Source of the DNA: Stenotrophomonas nematodicola
GTDB lineage: Bacteria; Pseudomonadota; Gammaproteobacteria; Xanthomonadales; Xanthomonadaceae
Direction of reading: 5' to 3'
NCBI RefSeq assembly: GCF_009467805.1
Contig: NZ_WIAY01000001.1
Coordinates: 872,982 to 936,981 of the forward strand
Length of the DNA stretch: 64,000 nt
Position 1 is the stretch's first letter. Each line of letters begins with the position of its first letter. The notes beneath the pieces are model-generated. The model saw only the letters and a list, made by a program, of their open reading frames with translations, was not told the DNA's origin and did no database searches. The position numbers and the translations under genes are program-made. Below, one piece after another: positions 16,217 through 24,756 of this stretch.

Positions 16217-17326
16217 ATGGCCCTCATGTTCCCGCGGCTCGCCCGCAATTTCGCCAAGAACGGGTACTACCCGACCGACGAACCCACGCTCGAAAGAGCC
16301 CTCAACGCACTGATGCCCAGCGACGGGCCGATGTGCATCCTTGATCCCTGCGCCGGCGAAGGCGTGGCGATCGCCGAAGCCGCCTATGCCCTCGGGCGTG
16401 ACCAGGCCAAGGCATTCGCGGTCGAGTTCGACGCGGAGCGGGCACGCCATGCCCGAGGCTTGGTCGATCACTGCCTGCACGCGGACCTGATGGACACGAT
16501 GGTCTCCAAACAGTCCTTCGGGTTGCTCTGGCTCAACCCGCCGTATGGCGACCTGTCCAAGGACGTCAACGGCAACATCGGCTATCAAGGTCAGGGACGT
16601 GCCCGCCTCGAAAAGCTGTTCTATCAGCGTTCGCTGTCGCTGCTGCAGTACGGCGGCATGCTGGTCTTCATCGTCCCCGGCTACGTGCTCGACGCGGAGC
16701 TGGTTGGTTGGCTGACACGCCACTACACCGATCTGCGGATCTACCGAGCGGTGGAAACGCAGTTCAAGCAGGTGGTGATCTTTGGCCGAAGGGTGCGCCA
16801 GCGCGAGCAGGCCCCCGATGGCGTCAAGGCCGTGCGCAACTTGCTGCTGCAGGTTGGGCTTGGCGAAGTCGAAGCCGAGGAACTGCCGAGCGAATGGCCG
16901 TTCCTGCCGTACATCGTCCCCGCCAGTCCGGTCGAGCCGGAGCATTTCTTCCGCGTGACGATGGAGCCGGAGCAGTTCGCCGATGAGGTCGGTCGGCTGC
17001 AAGGCCTCTGGCCGTCGCTGGACACGCACCTGGGGGCCGCGCAGCAGTCGCTGCGTCCACCGGCGCGAGCCTTGTCCCACTGGCATCTCGCCCTGGCCTT
17101 GGCAGCGGGCGCGATCTCCGGCGTTGTGCGCTCCCAGACGGGGCGCGTGCTCGTCGTCAAAGGTGACACCCACAAGGACAAAACGCTCCAGCGGGAATTC
17201 ACCGAACGCGAAGACGGCTCCATCGCCGAGACCCGCATCCTCACCGACAAGTTTGTGCCCGTCATCCGCGCGTGGGACATGACGCCTGGCTCCGCGACAC
17301 GGGGCGAGGTGTTGACCATCCGCTGA
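16217..17326 (+). CDS. DUF6094-like SAM-dependent methyltransferase
   Basis: A 369-residue protein with a Rossmann-type methyltransferase fold. CILDPCAGEGVAIAEAA (residues 41-57) is the SAM-binding motif I, and LWLNPPYGD (about residues 105-113) is an NPPY catalytic motif typical of N6-adenine or related amino-methyltransferases. The C-terminal half is family-specific. It probably modifies DNA (or protein) of the element. ICEs of this group carry it, annotated DUF6094. AGGAG six to seven bases before ATG 16217. Together with the C5-methyltransferase it gives the ICE two predicted methyltransferases. Confidence 0.8.
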   Translation: MALMFPRLARNFAKNGYYPTDEPTLERALNALMPSDGPMCILDPCAGEGVAIAEAAYALGRDQAKAFAVEFDAERARHARGLVDHCLHADLMDTMVSKQSFGLLWLNPPYGDLSKDVNGNIGYQGQGRARLEKLFYQRSLSLLQYGGMLVFIVPGYVLDAELVGWLTRHYTDLRIYRAVETQFKQVVIFGRRVRQREQAPDGVKAVRNLLLQVGLGEVEAEELPSEWPFLPYIVPASPVEPEHFFRVTMEPEQFADEVGRLQGLWPSLDTHLGAAQQSLRPPARALSHWHLALALAAGAISGVVRSQTGRVLVVKGDTHKDKTLQREFTEREDGSIAETRILTDKFVPVIRAWDMTPGSATRGEVLTIR

Positions 17327-17376
17327 TCCACCGGACGCGCTGCCGTCCTGCTGTACCACATCGAAGGAGAAACACC

Positions 17377-17697
17377 ATGTTCCCGAATCCGTTCAAGCGG
17401 CCAGCGCCGCACAAGCAACCGTTGTTCGCACCGAGTACGTTGAAGTTGAGCGAGAAGGTGCATTGGCTGGCCCGAAGAGGCCTGATCGACCCCTTAGCCT
17501 ATGTCCAGCGCCATGTGCGCGGGGACTGGGGCGAGATCGATGAGGCCACACGCCAAGCCAACGACGTGGCGATCCAACAGGACAACCTGATGATCTCGCA
17601 GTTCAGGATCACGCCGGACCTGGCGCTAATCGTCAAGACCAGCGAGGACCACCAGACCACGGTGATCCAGCTTCCCGAAGAGCGGGACCTGATCTGA
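17377..17697 (+). CDS. ICE hypothetical protein (106 aa), paralogue of the next gene
   Basis: A 106-residue protein of unknown function. From about residue 32 it aligns with the next gene: GLIDPLAYVQRHVRGDWGEI against GRLDPIPYFRRHTRGDWGDV, then a shared aliphatic C-terminal strand (TTVIQLPEE against ATVIVLPSED). The conserved RGDWG core suggests a common small fold. GAAGGAG precedes ATG 17377. Confidence 0.65.
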   Translation: MFPNPFKRPAPHKQPLFAPSTLKLSEKVHWLARRGLIDPLAYVQRHVRGDWGEIDEATRQANDVAIQQDNLMISQFRITPDLALIVKTSEDHQTTVIQLPEERDLI

Positions 17698-17787
17698 CGT
17701 CCCCACATCGTCATCCTCATTCTCCTGACGGAGCCACTTCACTCCGGCAGGGGTGTCGTGGCTCAATGACTCATCAAGGAGGAGCCC

Positions 17788-18093
17788 ATGGCATCACATC
17801 GCATCGAAACCTACTGTCAGAACCTGGCGTTCCCCATCGGGGCGCTTATCTTCAGCAAAGGCATTGACCGCCTGGTCCGCTCGGGTCGCCTCGACCCGAT
17901 CCCGTACTTCAGGCGCCACACCCGTGGCGACTGGGGCGACGTCAACGTCCAGCAATGGCAGGCCAACAGCACCGCGCTTCAATCAGGCGCATCGCTGGCA
18001 TCGCACTACGTGATCCATCCGGGGCTGGCCATTCGCATCGTTACCGACGCGGAGCGCCACGCCACCGTCATCGTTCTGCCGTCCGAGGACTGA
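17788..18093 (+). CDS. ICE hypothetical protein (101 aa), paralogue of the previous gene
   Basis: A 101-residue protein sharing the RHTRGDWGDV core and C-terminal IRIVTDAERHATVIVLP strand with its upstream neighbour, so the two come from a tandem duplication. Function unknown. AAGGAGGAG before ATG 17788 is a very strong ribosome-binding site. A gagccac/gtggctc hairpin lies in the 90-bp gap just upstream. Confidence 0.65.
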   Translation: MASHRIETYCQNLAFPIGALIFSKGIDRLVRSGRLDPIPYFRRHTRGDWGDVNVQQWQANSTALQSGASLASHYVIHPGLAIRIVTDAERHATVIVLPSED

Positions 18094-18228
18094 GCACGGT
18101 TCAGCCGCTGGCCACCCAGGCCAGCACCTTCAACCACCGTCGGCCACGCGTCGATTTACTTCCCACCACGGGGCATGCCACTGCCCCGCTGGGGGTGGTG
18201 CATGCCCCTTTTTCTTTGGAGCATCACC

Positions 18229-20508
18229 ATGTCCCTCGATCTCGAAACCAATGCCGCTGAAGCCGCGCCCGTACAGGGCGAACTGCTCGACGCGGAATCT
18301 TCCCCTCTGACCCTGAGCCTTCAGGATTTCGTCGGCGAGTTCGGCGACGAACTGCTCGACGCCCTCAACAGCGCCAACCCGCCGGTCTATACCGGCCAAC
18401 CGCAAGCACATCGCCAGCTCATCGTCGCCAGCCTCAAGCGCAAGCTGTTCCAGGCCCAGGCCGAAGTCGTCCACGCCGCCGCGGAGCTGCTGATTGACCG
18501 TGGCGAGCGCGCCGCGATCGTCAATGGCGAGATGGGCTGCGGCAAGACGACCGTCGGCATCGCCACGGCCGCTGTGCTCAACGCCGAAGGCTACCGCCGG
18601 ACCTTGGTTCTCTCGCCCCCGCACCTTGTTTACAAGTGGCGGCGCGAGATCCAGGAGACAGTAGCGGGCGCGAAGGTCTGGGTGCTCAACGGCCCCGATA
18701 CCTTGGTCAAGCTCATCAAGCTGCGCGAGCAGTTGGGTGTGCAGCCGACCGGCCAGGAGTTCTTTGTCCTGGGGCGCGTCAGGATGCGGATGGGGTTCCA
18801 CTGGAAGCCTGTCTTCACCCAGCGGCGCACCCGCCACGGCGACGTGGCGGCCTGCCCGGACTGCGGCACGGTCATCACCGACCTCGACGGCGAGCCGGTC
18901 AACCCGGTCGCGCTCGAAGCCGAGGAGTACCGCAGGAAGTGCAGCCATTGCGCAGCGCCCCTGTGGACGCTGATCCGCCCACGCAGCCTGTCCGGCAGCG
19001 ACCAGTCCTCGGCCGTGCTGAAAGCCTTGAAGCGCATCCCGACCATCGGGGCAGTCACCGCGCAGAAGCTGATGCAGAAGTTCGGAGACGGCTTCCTGGC
19101 CTCGATGCTCGGCGACAACATCCATGAGTTCATCAACCTCATGGACGGCAACGGCGAGCTGGTGTTTTCCGACCGTCAGGCCACCCGCATGGAACGTGCG
19201 ATGGCCAACATGGAGTTCGGCTTTGGCGAAGGCGGCTACCAGCCGTCCGAGTTCATCAAACGCTACCTGCCGCAAGGCACGTTCGACCTGCTCATCGCCG
19301 ATGAGGCGCACGAGTACAAGAACGGCGGCAGTGCCCAAGGCCAGGCCATGGGCGTGCTGGCAGCGAAGGCTCGCAAGACCTTGCTGCTGACTGGCACGCT
19401 GATGGGCGGCTACGGGGACGACCTGTTCTACCTGCTGTTCCGAGCCCTTCCGGGGCGGATGATCGAAGACGGCTACCGCCCGACCACGAGCGGCAGCATG
19501 ACCTCGGCCGCGATGGCGTTCATGCGCGATCACGGGGTCTTGAAGGACATCTACTCCGAGAGCACCGGCACGGCGCACAAGACGGCCAAGGGCACCAAGG
19601 TATCGGTGCGCACGGTCAAGGCCCCGGGCTTCGGCCCCAAGGGCGTCTTGCGCTGCATCCTGCCGTTCACGATCTTCCTCAAGCTCAAGGACATCGGCGG
19701 CAACATCCTGCCGCCGTATGACGAGGAGTTCCGCGAAGTCGCGATGGACACGGCGCAAGCCGCGGCCTACCGCGATCTGGCGGGTCGGCTGACCGCGGAG
19801 CTGAAACAGGCTCTTGCACGACGCGATACGACCTTGCTGGGTGTGGTGCTCAACGTGCTACTGGCCTGGCCAGATTGCTGCTTCCGGTCGGAGACCGTGG
19901 TGCATCCGCGCACGCGCAACACCTTGGCGTTCGTCCCGGCTCAGTTCAACGAGTTCGAGATCAGCCCCAAGGAGCGTGAGCTGATCGACATCTGCAAAGA
20001 GGAGAAGGCGCAGGGCCGCAAGGTGCTGGCCTACACGGTCTATACCGGCACGCGCGACACGACCAGCCGGTTGAAGGTGCTGCTGGAGCAGGAAGGCTTC
20101 AAGGTGGCGGTGCTGCGCGCAAGCGTGGATGCCAGCCGCCGCGAGGACTGGATCGCCGAACAACTGGACCGTGGCATCGATGTGCTCATCACCAACCCCG
20201 AGCTGGTTAAAACGGGACTGGACCTGTTGGAGTTTCCGACGATCGTGTTCATGCAGTCGGGCTACAACGTGTACTCGCTGCAGCAGGCGGCACGCCGCTC
20301 CTGGCGCATCGGGCAGAAGCAACCCGTGCGCGTGATCTACCTTGGCTACGCCGGCTCCTCGCAGATGACCTGCCTCGAACTGATGGCCAAGAAGATCATG
20401 GTCTCGCAGTCCACCTCGGGCGACGTGCCCGAATCAGGGTTGGACGTCCTGAACCAGGATGGTGATTCGGTCGAGGTCGCACTGGCCCGGCAACTGGTCG
20501 CCGCCTGA
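18229..20508 (+). CDS. DEAH-box/SNF2-type helicase
   Basis: A 759-residue superfamily 2 ATPase. Walker A is GEMGCGKTT (residues 100-108). Walker B/DEAH is ADEAHEYKN (Asp358). An inserted zinc-ribbon-like segment with CPDCG and CSHC lies at about residues 209-244. The C-terminal RecA domain contains LAYTVYTGTRDT, NPELVKTGLDLLEF and the motif VI-like QQAARRSWRIGQKQPV, typical of SNF2/Rad54-like translocases. It would remodel or unwind element DNA or strip proteins. It is the largest gene of the accessory block and a regular member of this ICE group. ATG 18229 has TTGGAG upstream. Confidence 0.88.
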   Translation: MSLDLETNAAEAAPVQGELLDAESSPLTLSLQDFVGEFGDELLDALNSANPPVYTGQPQAHRQLIVASLKRKLFQAQAEVVHAAAELLIDRGERAAIVNGEMGCGKTTVGIATAAVLNAEGYRRTLVLSPPHLVYKWRREIQETVAGAKVWVLNGPDTLVKLIKLREQLGVQPTGQEFFVLGRVRMRMGFHWKPVFTQRRTRHGDVAACPDCGTVITDLDGEPVNPVALEAEEYRRKCSHCAAPLWTLIRPRSLSGSDQSSAVLKALKRIPTIGAVTAQKLMQKFGDGFLASMLGDNIHEFINLMDGNGELVFSDRQATRMERAMANMEFGFGEGGYQPSEFIKRYLPQGTFDLLIADEAHEYKNGGSAQGQAMGVLAAKARKTLLLTGTLMGGYGDDLFYLLFRALPGRMIEDGYRPTTSGSMTSAAMAFMRDHGVLKDIYSESTGTAHKTAKGTKVSVRTVKAPGFGPKGVLRCILPFTIFLKLKDIGGNILPPYDEEFREVAMDTAQAAAYRDLAGRLTAELKQALARRDTTLLGVVLNVLLAWPDCCFRSETVVHPRTRNTLAFVPAQFNEFEISPKERELIDICKEEKAQGRKVLAYTVYTGTRDTTSRLKVLLEQEGFKVAVLRASVDASRREDWIAEQLDRGIDVLITNPELVKTGLDLLEFPTIVFMQSGYNVYSLQQAARRSWRIGQKQPVRVIYLGYAGSSQMTCLELMAKKIMVSQSTSGDVPESGLDVLNQDGDSVEVALARQLVAA

Positions 20509-20621
20509 TCCCCACGCCAACGCTGGCCTAACGCCGCCGGCTTTCCGCTGTTCCCACCTTGCAGCCACGTCCACGGTCTCCGTGGGCGTGGCTGCGCTTT
20601 TTCGATCCCAAGGAGATTTCC

Positions 20622-21491
20622 ATGAACACCAATACCCAAGCAACGACCAAAGTCGTCAGTGCTCGCCTCACGCTGGACGTGACTTACCTGCTCAACGGCG
20701 AGGCCGAATCGGAAATGCTGGCACGGCTGCGCAGCATGTGCGAATACGCCATCGATGAGGGTCTGCTGACCGGCGAGACCGCCGCGGAAGTGGATAAGTG
20801 GTCGATCGATGTGTCCGAGCAGCCCTCGGAAGCTGAGAGTGACACCCTGGTAACCGAGATCGCCTCCTTCATGCGGCAGCGCATCGAAGACGGCAATCTG
20901 AACGCTGAAGACATCCCCGTGCGCCTGGCGCGCTACGGCCTGATGGCTCCCGAGGCATTCGCCGACGAGATGCGCGAGCGCATGGGTATGGCCGACGAAG
21001 AACCCGAGAGTCAGGCTGTCATCCCTCCGACCGAGCCTGCTGAAGGCGGCGAGATCGAGATGCAAGTCGCTGTCGCCTGCGTCGATGCTTCCGGCACCCC
21101 CAACATGCCGGTCTTCAAGGTCAGAACCACCCAGGAGGAATACGACCAGGGTGCCCACTACCACAAAGCCAAGGATCTGGCCGAAGAAGCCCGGTACGAA
21201 GGGCCGTTCGTCTGCTTCGACGCTGCCGAATATGGCCCCATCCTGTCGGCCGCCCGCGAACTGGGTCTTGTCCCGCAGGTCGTCGTGGTCGATATGACCG
21301 ACGGCCAGATCCACTCCATCCGCTGCGACACCGGCGAGATCAAAGTCGTCTGCTACGACACCAGCGATACCGACGAGTACTCGGTGGCGATGGCGGACCG
21401 GCCGCTCGGCGAGAACGGCCAACTCGTGCGCTGCTGGGCGCATGCCCAACTGGCACAGGTCGATCCTGGCCTGAAGCTGGCTCGGGGTTGA
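20622..21491 (+). CDS. ICE hypothetical protein (289 aa), acidic
   Basis: A 289-residue acidic protein with no family I can name. The N-terminal ~120 residues are helical and rich in Glu (EAESEMLARLRSMCEYAIDE). A low-complexity acidic linker (PPTEPAEGGEIEMQ) leads to a C-terminal alpha/beta region with VVVVDMTDGQIHSIRCDTG. AAGGAG precedes ATG 20622. It follows the helicase after a hairpin leader and ends with a strong terminator at 21521, which separates the accessory block from the conjugation operons. Confidence 0.65.
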   Translation: MNTNTQATTKVVSARLTLDVTYLLNGEAESEMLARLRSMCEYAIDEGLLTGETAAEVDKWSIDVSEQPSEAESDTLVTEIASFMRQRIEDGNLNAEDIPVRLARYGLMAPEAFADEMRERMGMADEEPESQAVIPPTEPAEGGEIEMQVAVACVDASGTPNMPVFKVRTTQEEYDQGAHYHKAKDLAEEARYEGPFVCFDAAEYGPILSAARELGLVPQVVVVDMTDGQIHSIRCDTGEIKVVCYDTSDTDEYSVAMADRPLGENGQLVRCWAHAQLAQVDPGLKLARG

Positions 21492-21520
21492 TTCGGCAGG
21501 GTCCGACCTGCGCTCTCATT

Positions 21521-21546
21521 GGCCCCTTCGGGGGCCTTTTTCTTTG
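21521..21546 (+). terminator. Rho-independent terminator
   Basis: ggcccc/ggggcc-type stem with a ttc loop followed by tttttcttt. It ends the accessory block before the first conjugation operon. Confidence 0.85.
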
Positions 21547-21585
21547 GAGGGAGGCTGTCGGAAAATCGGACGGGGCGTGATTCGC

Positions 21586-21593
21586 ATTGTTTG
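21586..21593 (+). promoter_or_regulatory. ATTGTTTG motif, conjugation operon 1
   Basis: ATTGTTTG 58 bp before the first codon of operon 1. The wider context gtgattcgCATTGTTTG resembles gcgatgcgCATTGTTTG before operon 3 (37053), and operon 2 has the octamer at 27722. It may be a promoter element or activator site. Confidence 0.5.
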
Positions 21594-21651
21594 CTGCCGC
21601 GCACGACCCCAGCGGCGATGGTGAGGGCTCGATGTTTCAGGACGCCGAGCT

Positions 21652-22251
21652 ATGTGCCCCTCTCCACCCTGGTTTCACCATCCCGAACGCCGCCTGCTGA
21701 CGGGATTTCTCGGCCTGCTTTGGTCGGTACTGGCTGGCGGCTGCGCGACAACGACTGCGCCGCACGCACCCGATGCCTTCGAGGAAGTCTCGACCGCGCC
21801 CGAACCCGAAGCGCCCGAGTACATCCCCGTTGTGCGCTATGGGCGCTACACGTTGGTCGAGCTGGCCCCCACGGCGGCGCAGCGCGACCTGCTGTTGCAG
21901 ACCATCGATGTTTCGATGCCGGCGGATGCCCGCGTCACGGTCGGCGATGGGCTGCGGCACGTGCTCAAGCGCAGCGGCTACAGCCTGTGTCAAACGGCAC
22001 ATGCCGTGATCGAGTTGTATGCGCTGCCGCTGCCGGCGGCGCACCTGCATCTCGGTCCCATGACCTTGCGCGACGCGCTGATCACCCTAGCTGGTCCGGC
22101 CTGGGAACTGCACGCGGATGACCGCGCACGACAAATTTGCTTCGAGCGGCCCGGCGACAGCATGGCCGTCGAATCCATGCCTGAACCGGCCGCCGCCGAT
22201 GCGGTGCAGACCTTCCCACTGATGCCCTCCATTCCAGGCGGCCAGCCATGA
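21652..22251 (+). CDS. PilL-N/TIGR03748-like conjugation lipoprotein
   Basis: A 199-residue exported protein. The N-terminus has a hydrophobic signal ending in LAGGC, a lipobox, so it is probably an outer-membrane lipoprotein. The body matches the PilL N-terminal-like family (TIGR03748) at the head of MPF_G transfer operons, with RYTLVELAPTAAQRDLL and a secretin-like short domain (VGDGLRHVLKRSGYSL). It opens operon 1, with ATTGTTTG 58 bp upstream, and overlaps the next gene by four bases. Confidence 0.8.
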   Translation: MCPSPPWFHHPERRLLTGFLGLLWSVLAGGCATTTAPHAPDAFEEVSTAPEPEAPEYIPVVRYGRYTLVELAPTAAQRDLLLQTIDVSMPADARVTVGDGLRHVLKRSGYSLCQTAHAVIELYALPLPAAHLHLGPMTLRDALITLAGPAWELHADDRARQICFERPGDSMAVESMPEPAAADAVQTFPLMPSIPGGQP

Positions 22252-22889
22252 ACACTCCCCAATCCTCGCGGCGCCCGGCTGCCGCCGTGGTGGCGCAAAG
22301 CCTGCTCTGGCTCTGGCTGCTCGGTCTCAGCGTCATCGTGGCCCTCGGCTACCAGGCGATGAGCGACCAGGCCGACGAGGAACGGCTCGACTCCCGTTTG
22401 CAACGCCTCGAAGCGCAGGCGGTGGCCTTGGCCGAGACCATCGGAACCATCCAGCAGCGTCCGCAGGTCGCAACGGCGGCGGACCTCAAAGACACCCGCC
22501 AAATCCTGGAAGCACGCGCTTCCCAAGTTGAGAAGACATTGAGCAGCTACGCAGCAGCCGACGACCTTCAGGCGCTGCGCGCGGAGATCGAGCAGATCAA
22601 GACGCGTCAGACCGCCGCGCGTGCAGCAACACCCGCCCAGCCGCGCACATCGAGCAAGCCCGCCGCCAAGCCTGAACCGCCGCCACTGCCGTTCCGCATC
22701 GTCGGCGCCGAACTGCGCGCCGGCCAGCTCAGTGTGTCCGTCGCGCCGAGCAGCGGGGACTTCACGCCCGACCAGCTTCAGGTGCTGTTGCCCGGTGATG
22801 CGGTCGGTCCATGGCGCTTGCAGGCAATCGATGGCAGCGCTGCGGTGTTCCAAGCCGGCGAACAGATCCGTCGCGTGGCGATTCCCTGA
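22248..22889 (+). CDS. Inner-membrane conjugation protein with coiled coil
   Basis: A 213-residue protein with one N-terminal membrane span (LLWLWLLGLSVIVALGY, about residues 19-35). A long predicted coiled coil follows (about 45-125, e.g. RLDSRLQRLEAQAVALAETI). A Pro/Lys linker then leads to a small beta domain (LPFRIVGAELRAGQLSVSV). It probably sits in the inner membrane and reaches into the periplasm as part of the transfer apparatus. Overlap with both the PilL-like gene (ATGA) and operon order support this. No specific family name. Confidence 0.65.
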   Translation: MNTPQSSRRPAAAVVAQSLLWLWLLGLSVIVALGYQAMSDQADEERLDSRLQRLEAQAVALAETIGTIQQRPQVATAADLKDTRQILEARASQVEKTLSSYAAADDLQALRAEIEQIKTRQTAARAATPAQPRTSSKPAAKPEPPPLPFRIVGAELRAGQLSVSVAPSSGDFTPDQLQVLLPGDAVGPWRLQAIDGSAAVFQAGEQIRRVAIP

Positions 22890-22903
22890 TCGGAGCACAC
22901 GAC

Positions 22904-23629
22904 ATGAAGCCGTCGATCATCCTTTCCGCACTCCTACTGGCTTCAGTCCAGTGGCCCGCGTGGGCGCAACAGCCAGCCACAGCTCCAGCCCGCAATGCGC
23001 AGAGCCAGGAGCGCCCGCTGGCCGCCCGCGTCCTGGACGACCGAGTAGCAAGCAACTGGGGGCTCCAACCCCTGGAATGGGCGCGTTACCGCGAGCTGAT
23101 GGATGGGCCGCTGGGCATCTACTCGCCAAACCTGGACCCGCTGTCTGCCCTAGGCATCGAGGCACGCACCGACGAAGAACGGCGGCGCTATGCAGAGCTG
23201 CAGGTGCAAGTCGAGGCTCGCCGCGTCGAGAAGCTGCTCGCCTACCAACGTGCCTACGACGAAGCCTGGCAGCGCCTGAACCCCGGCATGCAGCGCGTGA
23301 ACCTGCCCGACGACGGGCCGGGCACCGGCACCGCGCGCGGCAGCGGTCGCATGGCGGTGTTCGTCAAGGACGGCTGCGCGGCCTGTGGGCAGCTCGTGCA
23401 GCGGCTGCAATCCTCGGGTGCCGAGTTCGACCTGTATATGGTGGGCAGCCGCCAGGACGACGCACGCATCCGCGACTGGGCCAAGCGCGCGCAGATCGAC
23501 CCGGCGCGCGTGCGCAGCGGCAGCATTACCCTCAACCACGACGGCGGCCGCTGGCTGTCGCTGGGCCTGCCCGGTGACTTGCCCGCGGCTGTGCGCGAGG
23601 TGAACGGCCAATGGCAGCGCCAGCCGTAG
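22904..23629 (+). CDS. TIGR03759 (PFL_4693) family ICE protein
   Basis: A 241-residue periplasmic protein with a cleavable signal (ILSALLLASVQWPAWAQ). It matches the TIGR03759 ICE family. The C-terminal third resembles a thioredoxin-like fold: MAVFVKDGCAACGQLV carries a CxxC redox pair, followed by FDLYMVGSRQDD. It may assist disulfide chemistry of pilus components. ATG 22904 is 15 bases after the previous stop. Its end overlaps the next gene by 19 bases. Confidence 0.8.
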   Translation: MKPSIILSALLLASVQWPAWAQQPATAPARNAQSQERPLAARVLDDRVASNWGLQPLEWARYRELMDGPLGIYSPNLDPLSALGIEARTDEERRRYAELQVQVEARRVEKLLAYQRAYDEAWQRLNPGMQRVNLPDDGPGTGTARGSGRMAVFVKDGCAACGQLVQRLQSSGAEFDLYMVGSRQDDARIRDWAKRAQIDPARVRSGSITLNHDGGRWLSLGLPGDLPAAVREVNGQWQRQP

Positions 23630-24216
23630 CGGCCACCTCCTTCTCGCAGCTCTTGTGCGCACTGGTGCTCGCTACCGGCCTGTGCGCCTGCGCCGTCCAT
23701 GCCCAGGAGATTCCGCCACCTGCCTACCAGCTCGCCGCCCAGCAGGCGGGCATCCCCTCGACCGTGCTCTACGCCGTGGCCTTGCAGGAGAGCGGCGTTC
23801 GACGCAACGGGCGCATCGTGCCGTGGCCGTGGTCCCTCAATGTCGCCGGCCAGTCGCGCCGCTTCGCCACGCGCGCCGACGCCTGCTCGGGCTTGCAACA
23901 GGCAATGCGTACCACGCCCCACACGCGCATCGATGCAGGCCTGGTCCAGATCAACCTCGGCTACCACAAGCATCGCTTCACCAGCGCGTGCGACCTGCTG
24001 GACCCGTATCGAAACCTCGCCATCGCCGCTGAAATCCTGAACGAGCAGCACACGTCCGGCGAAGACTGGCTGCTCGCGATCGGCCGCTACCACCGTCCTG
24101 CGGGCGGCGAGCCCGCCGCCCGCTACCGGCGCAGCGTGTCGCGCCATCTCGCGCGTGTGCAGGGCGCACATCCAAACGCCGCGGTGCTCGCCGCGCGCCA
24201 GGAGACTTCCCCATGA
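23611..24216 (+). CDS. Transglycosylase SLT-domain conjugation protein
   Basis: A 201-residue secreted protein with a signal peptide (LLCALVLATGLCACAVHA) and a lytic transglycosylase-like domain. Catalytic Glu lies in YAVALQESGVRRNG, and the domain also has GLVQINLGYHKHRF and IAAEILNEQH. It would open peptidoglycan locally to let the secretion channel through, like VirB1. It overlaps both neighbours, so it is translationally coupled in operon 1. Confidence 0.88.
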   Translation: MAAPAVAATSFSQLLCALVLATGLCACAVHAQEIPPPAYQLAAQQAGIPSTVLYAVALQESGVRRNGRIVPWPWSLNVAGQSRRFATRADACSGLQQAMRTTPHTRIDAGLVQINLGYHKHRFTSACDLLDPYRNLAIAAEILNEQHTSGEDWLLAIGRYHRPAGGEPAARYRRSVSRHLARVQGAHPNAAVLAARQETSP

Positions 24217-24752
24217 CAAAATCCCATCTGGCCCTGCGGGGCCTGCTTGTGCTGCTGGCAGGTCTGCCGCTGGCATCGCGTGCCGGCGATCCGCTGATCG
24301 TGGTCGAAGATCGCGGTGGCACGTCGGCGCTGCCGTACTACGAGGCCCTCAACCTCCAGGCGCGCGCCGATGTCCCGGGCCGGCCGCCCATTCCGACGCC
24401 ACAGGTTCCCGCCACACCCGCGGACGAGGCAGCGATGCTGCCGGTGCGTAGCGCCAAGCTCACGCCCGGCACCGTCGCGCGGCGCGTGATCGAAGCGCCC
24501 GGCCTGCGGCCGTTCGTGGTCATCGGCGACGACGACGCCTCCCGGGCCTGGCTGCAGCGCCGCGGCGTCGCTTTGCGCGAACGCGGCGCGGTCGGCCTCG
24601 TGGTCAATGTCGAGACCGCGCAGGGCCTGGCACGGTTGCGTGCCCTGGTGCCGGGCGTGCCGCTCGCGCCCGTAGCCGGAGACGACCTGGCCGATCGCCT
24701 GGGGCTGCGGCACTACCCGGCGCTGATCACGGCCACCGGCATCGAGCAATGA
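24213..24752 (+). CDS. PFL_4695 (TIGR03765) family ICE protein
   Basis: A 179-residue exported protein (signal LVLLAGLPLASRA). It matches the PFL_4695 family that sits directly before traD in these operons. After a proline-rich segment, the C-terminal half has an alpha/beta pattern with FVVIGDDDASRAWLQRRG and LVPGVPLAPVAGDDLADRLGL. The molecular role is unknown. It probably acts in the periplasm. ATG overlaps the preceding stop by four bases, and traD begins four bases after its stop. Confidence 0.8.
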   Translation: MTKSHLALRGLLVLLAGLPLASRAGDPLIVVEDRGGTSALPYYEALNLQARADVPGRPPIPTPQVPATPADEAAMLPVRSAKLTPGTVARRVIEAPGLRPFVVIGDDDASRAWLQRRGVALRERGAVGLVVNVETAQGLARLRALVPGVPLAPVAGDDLADRLGLRHYPALITATGIEQ

Positions 24753-24756
24753 AGCC

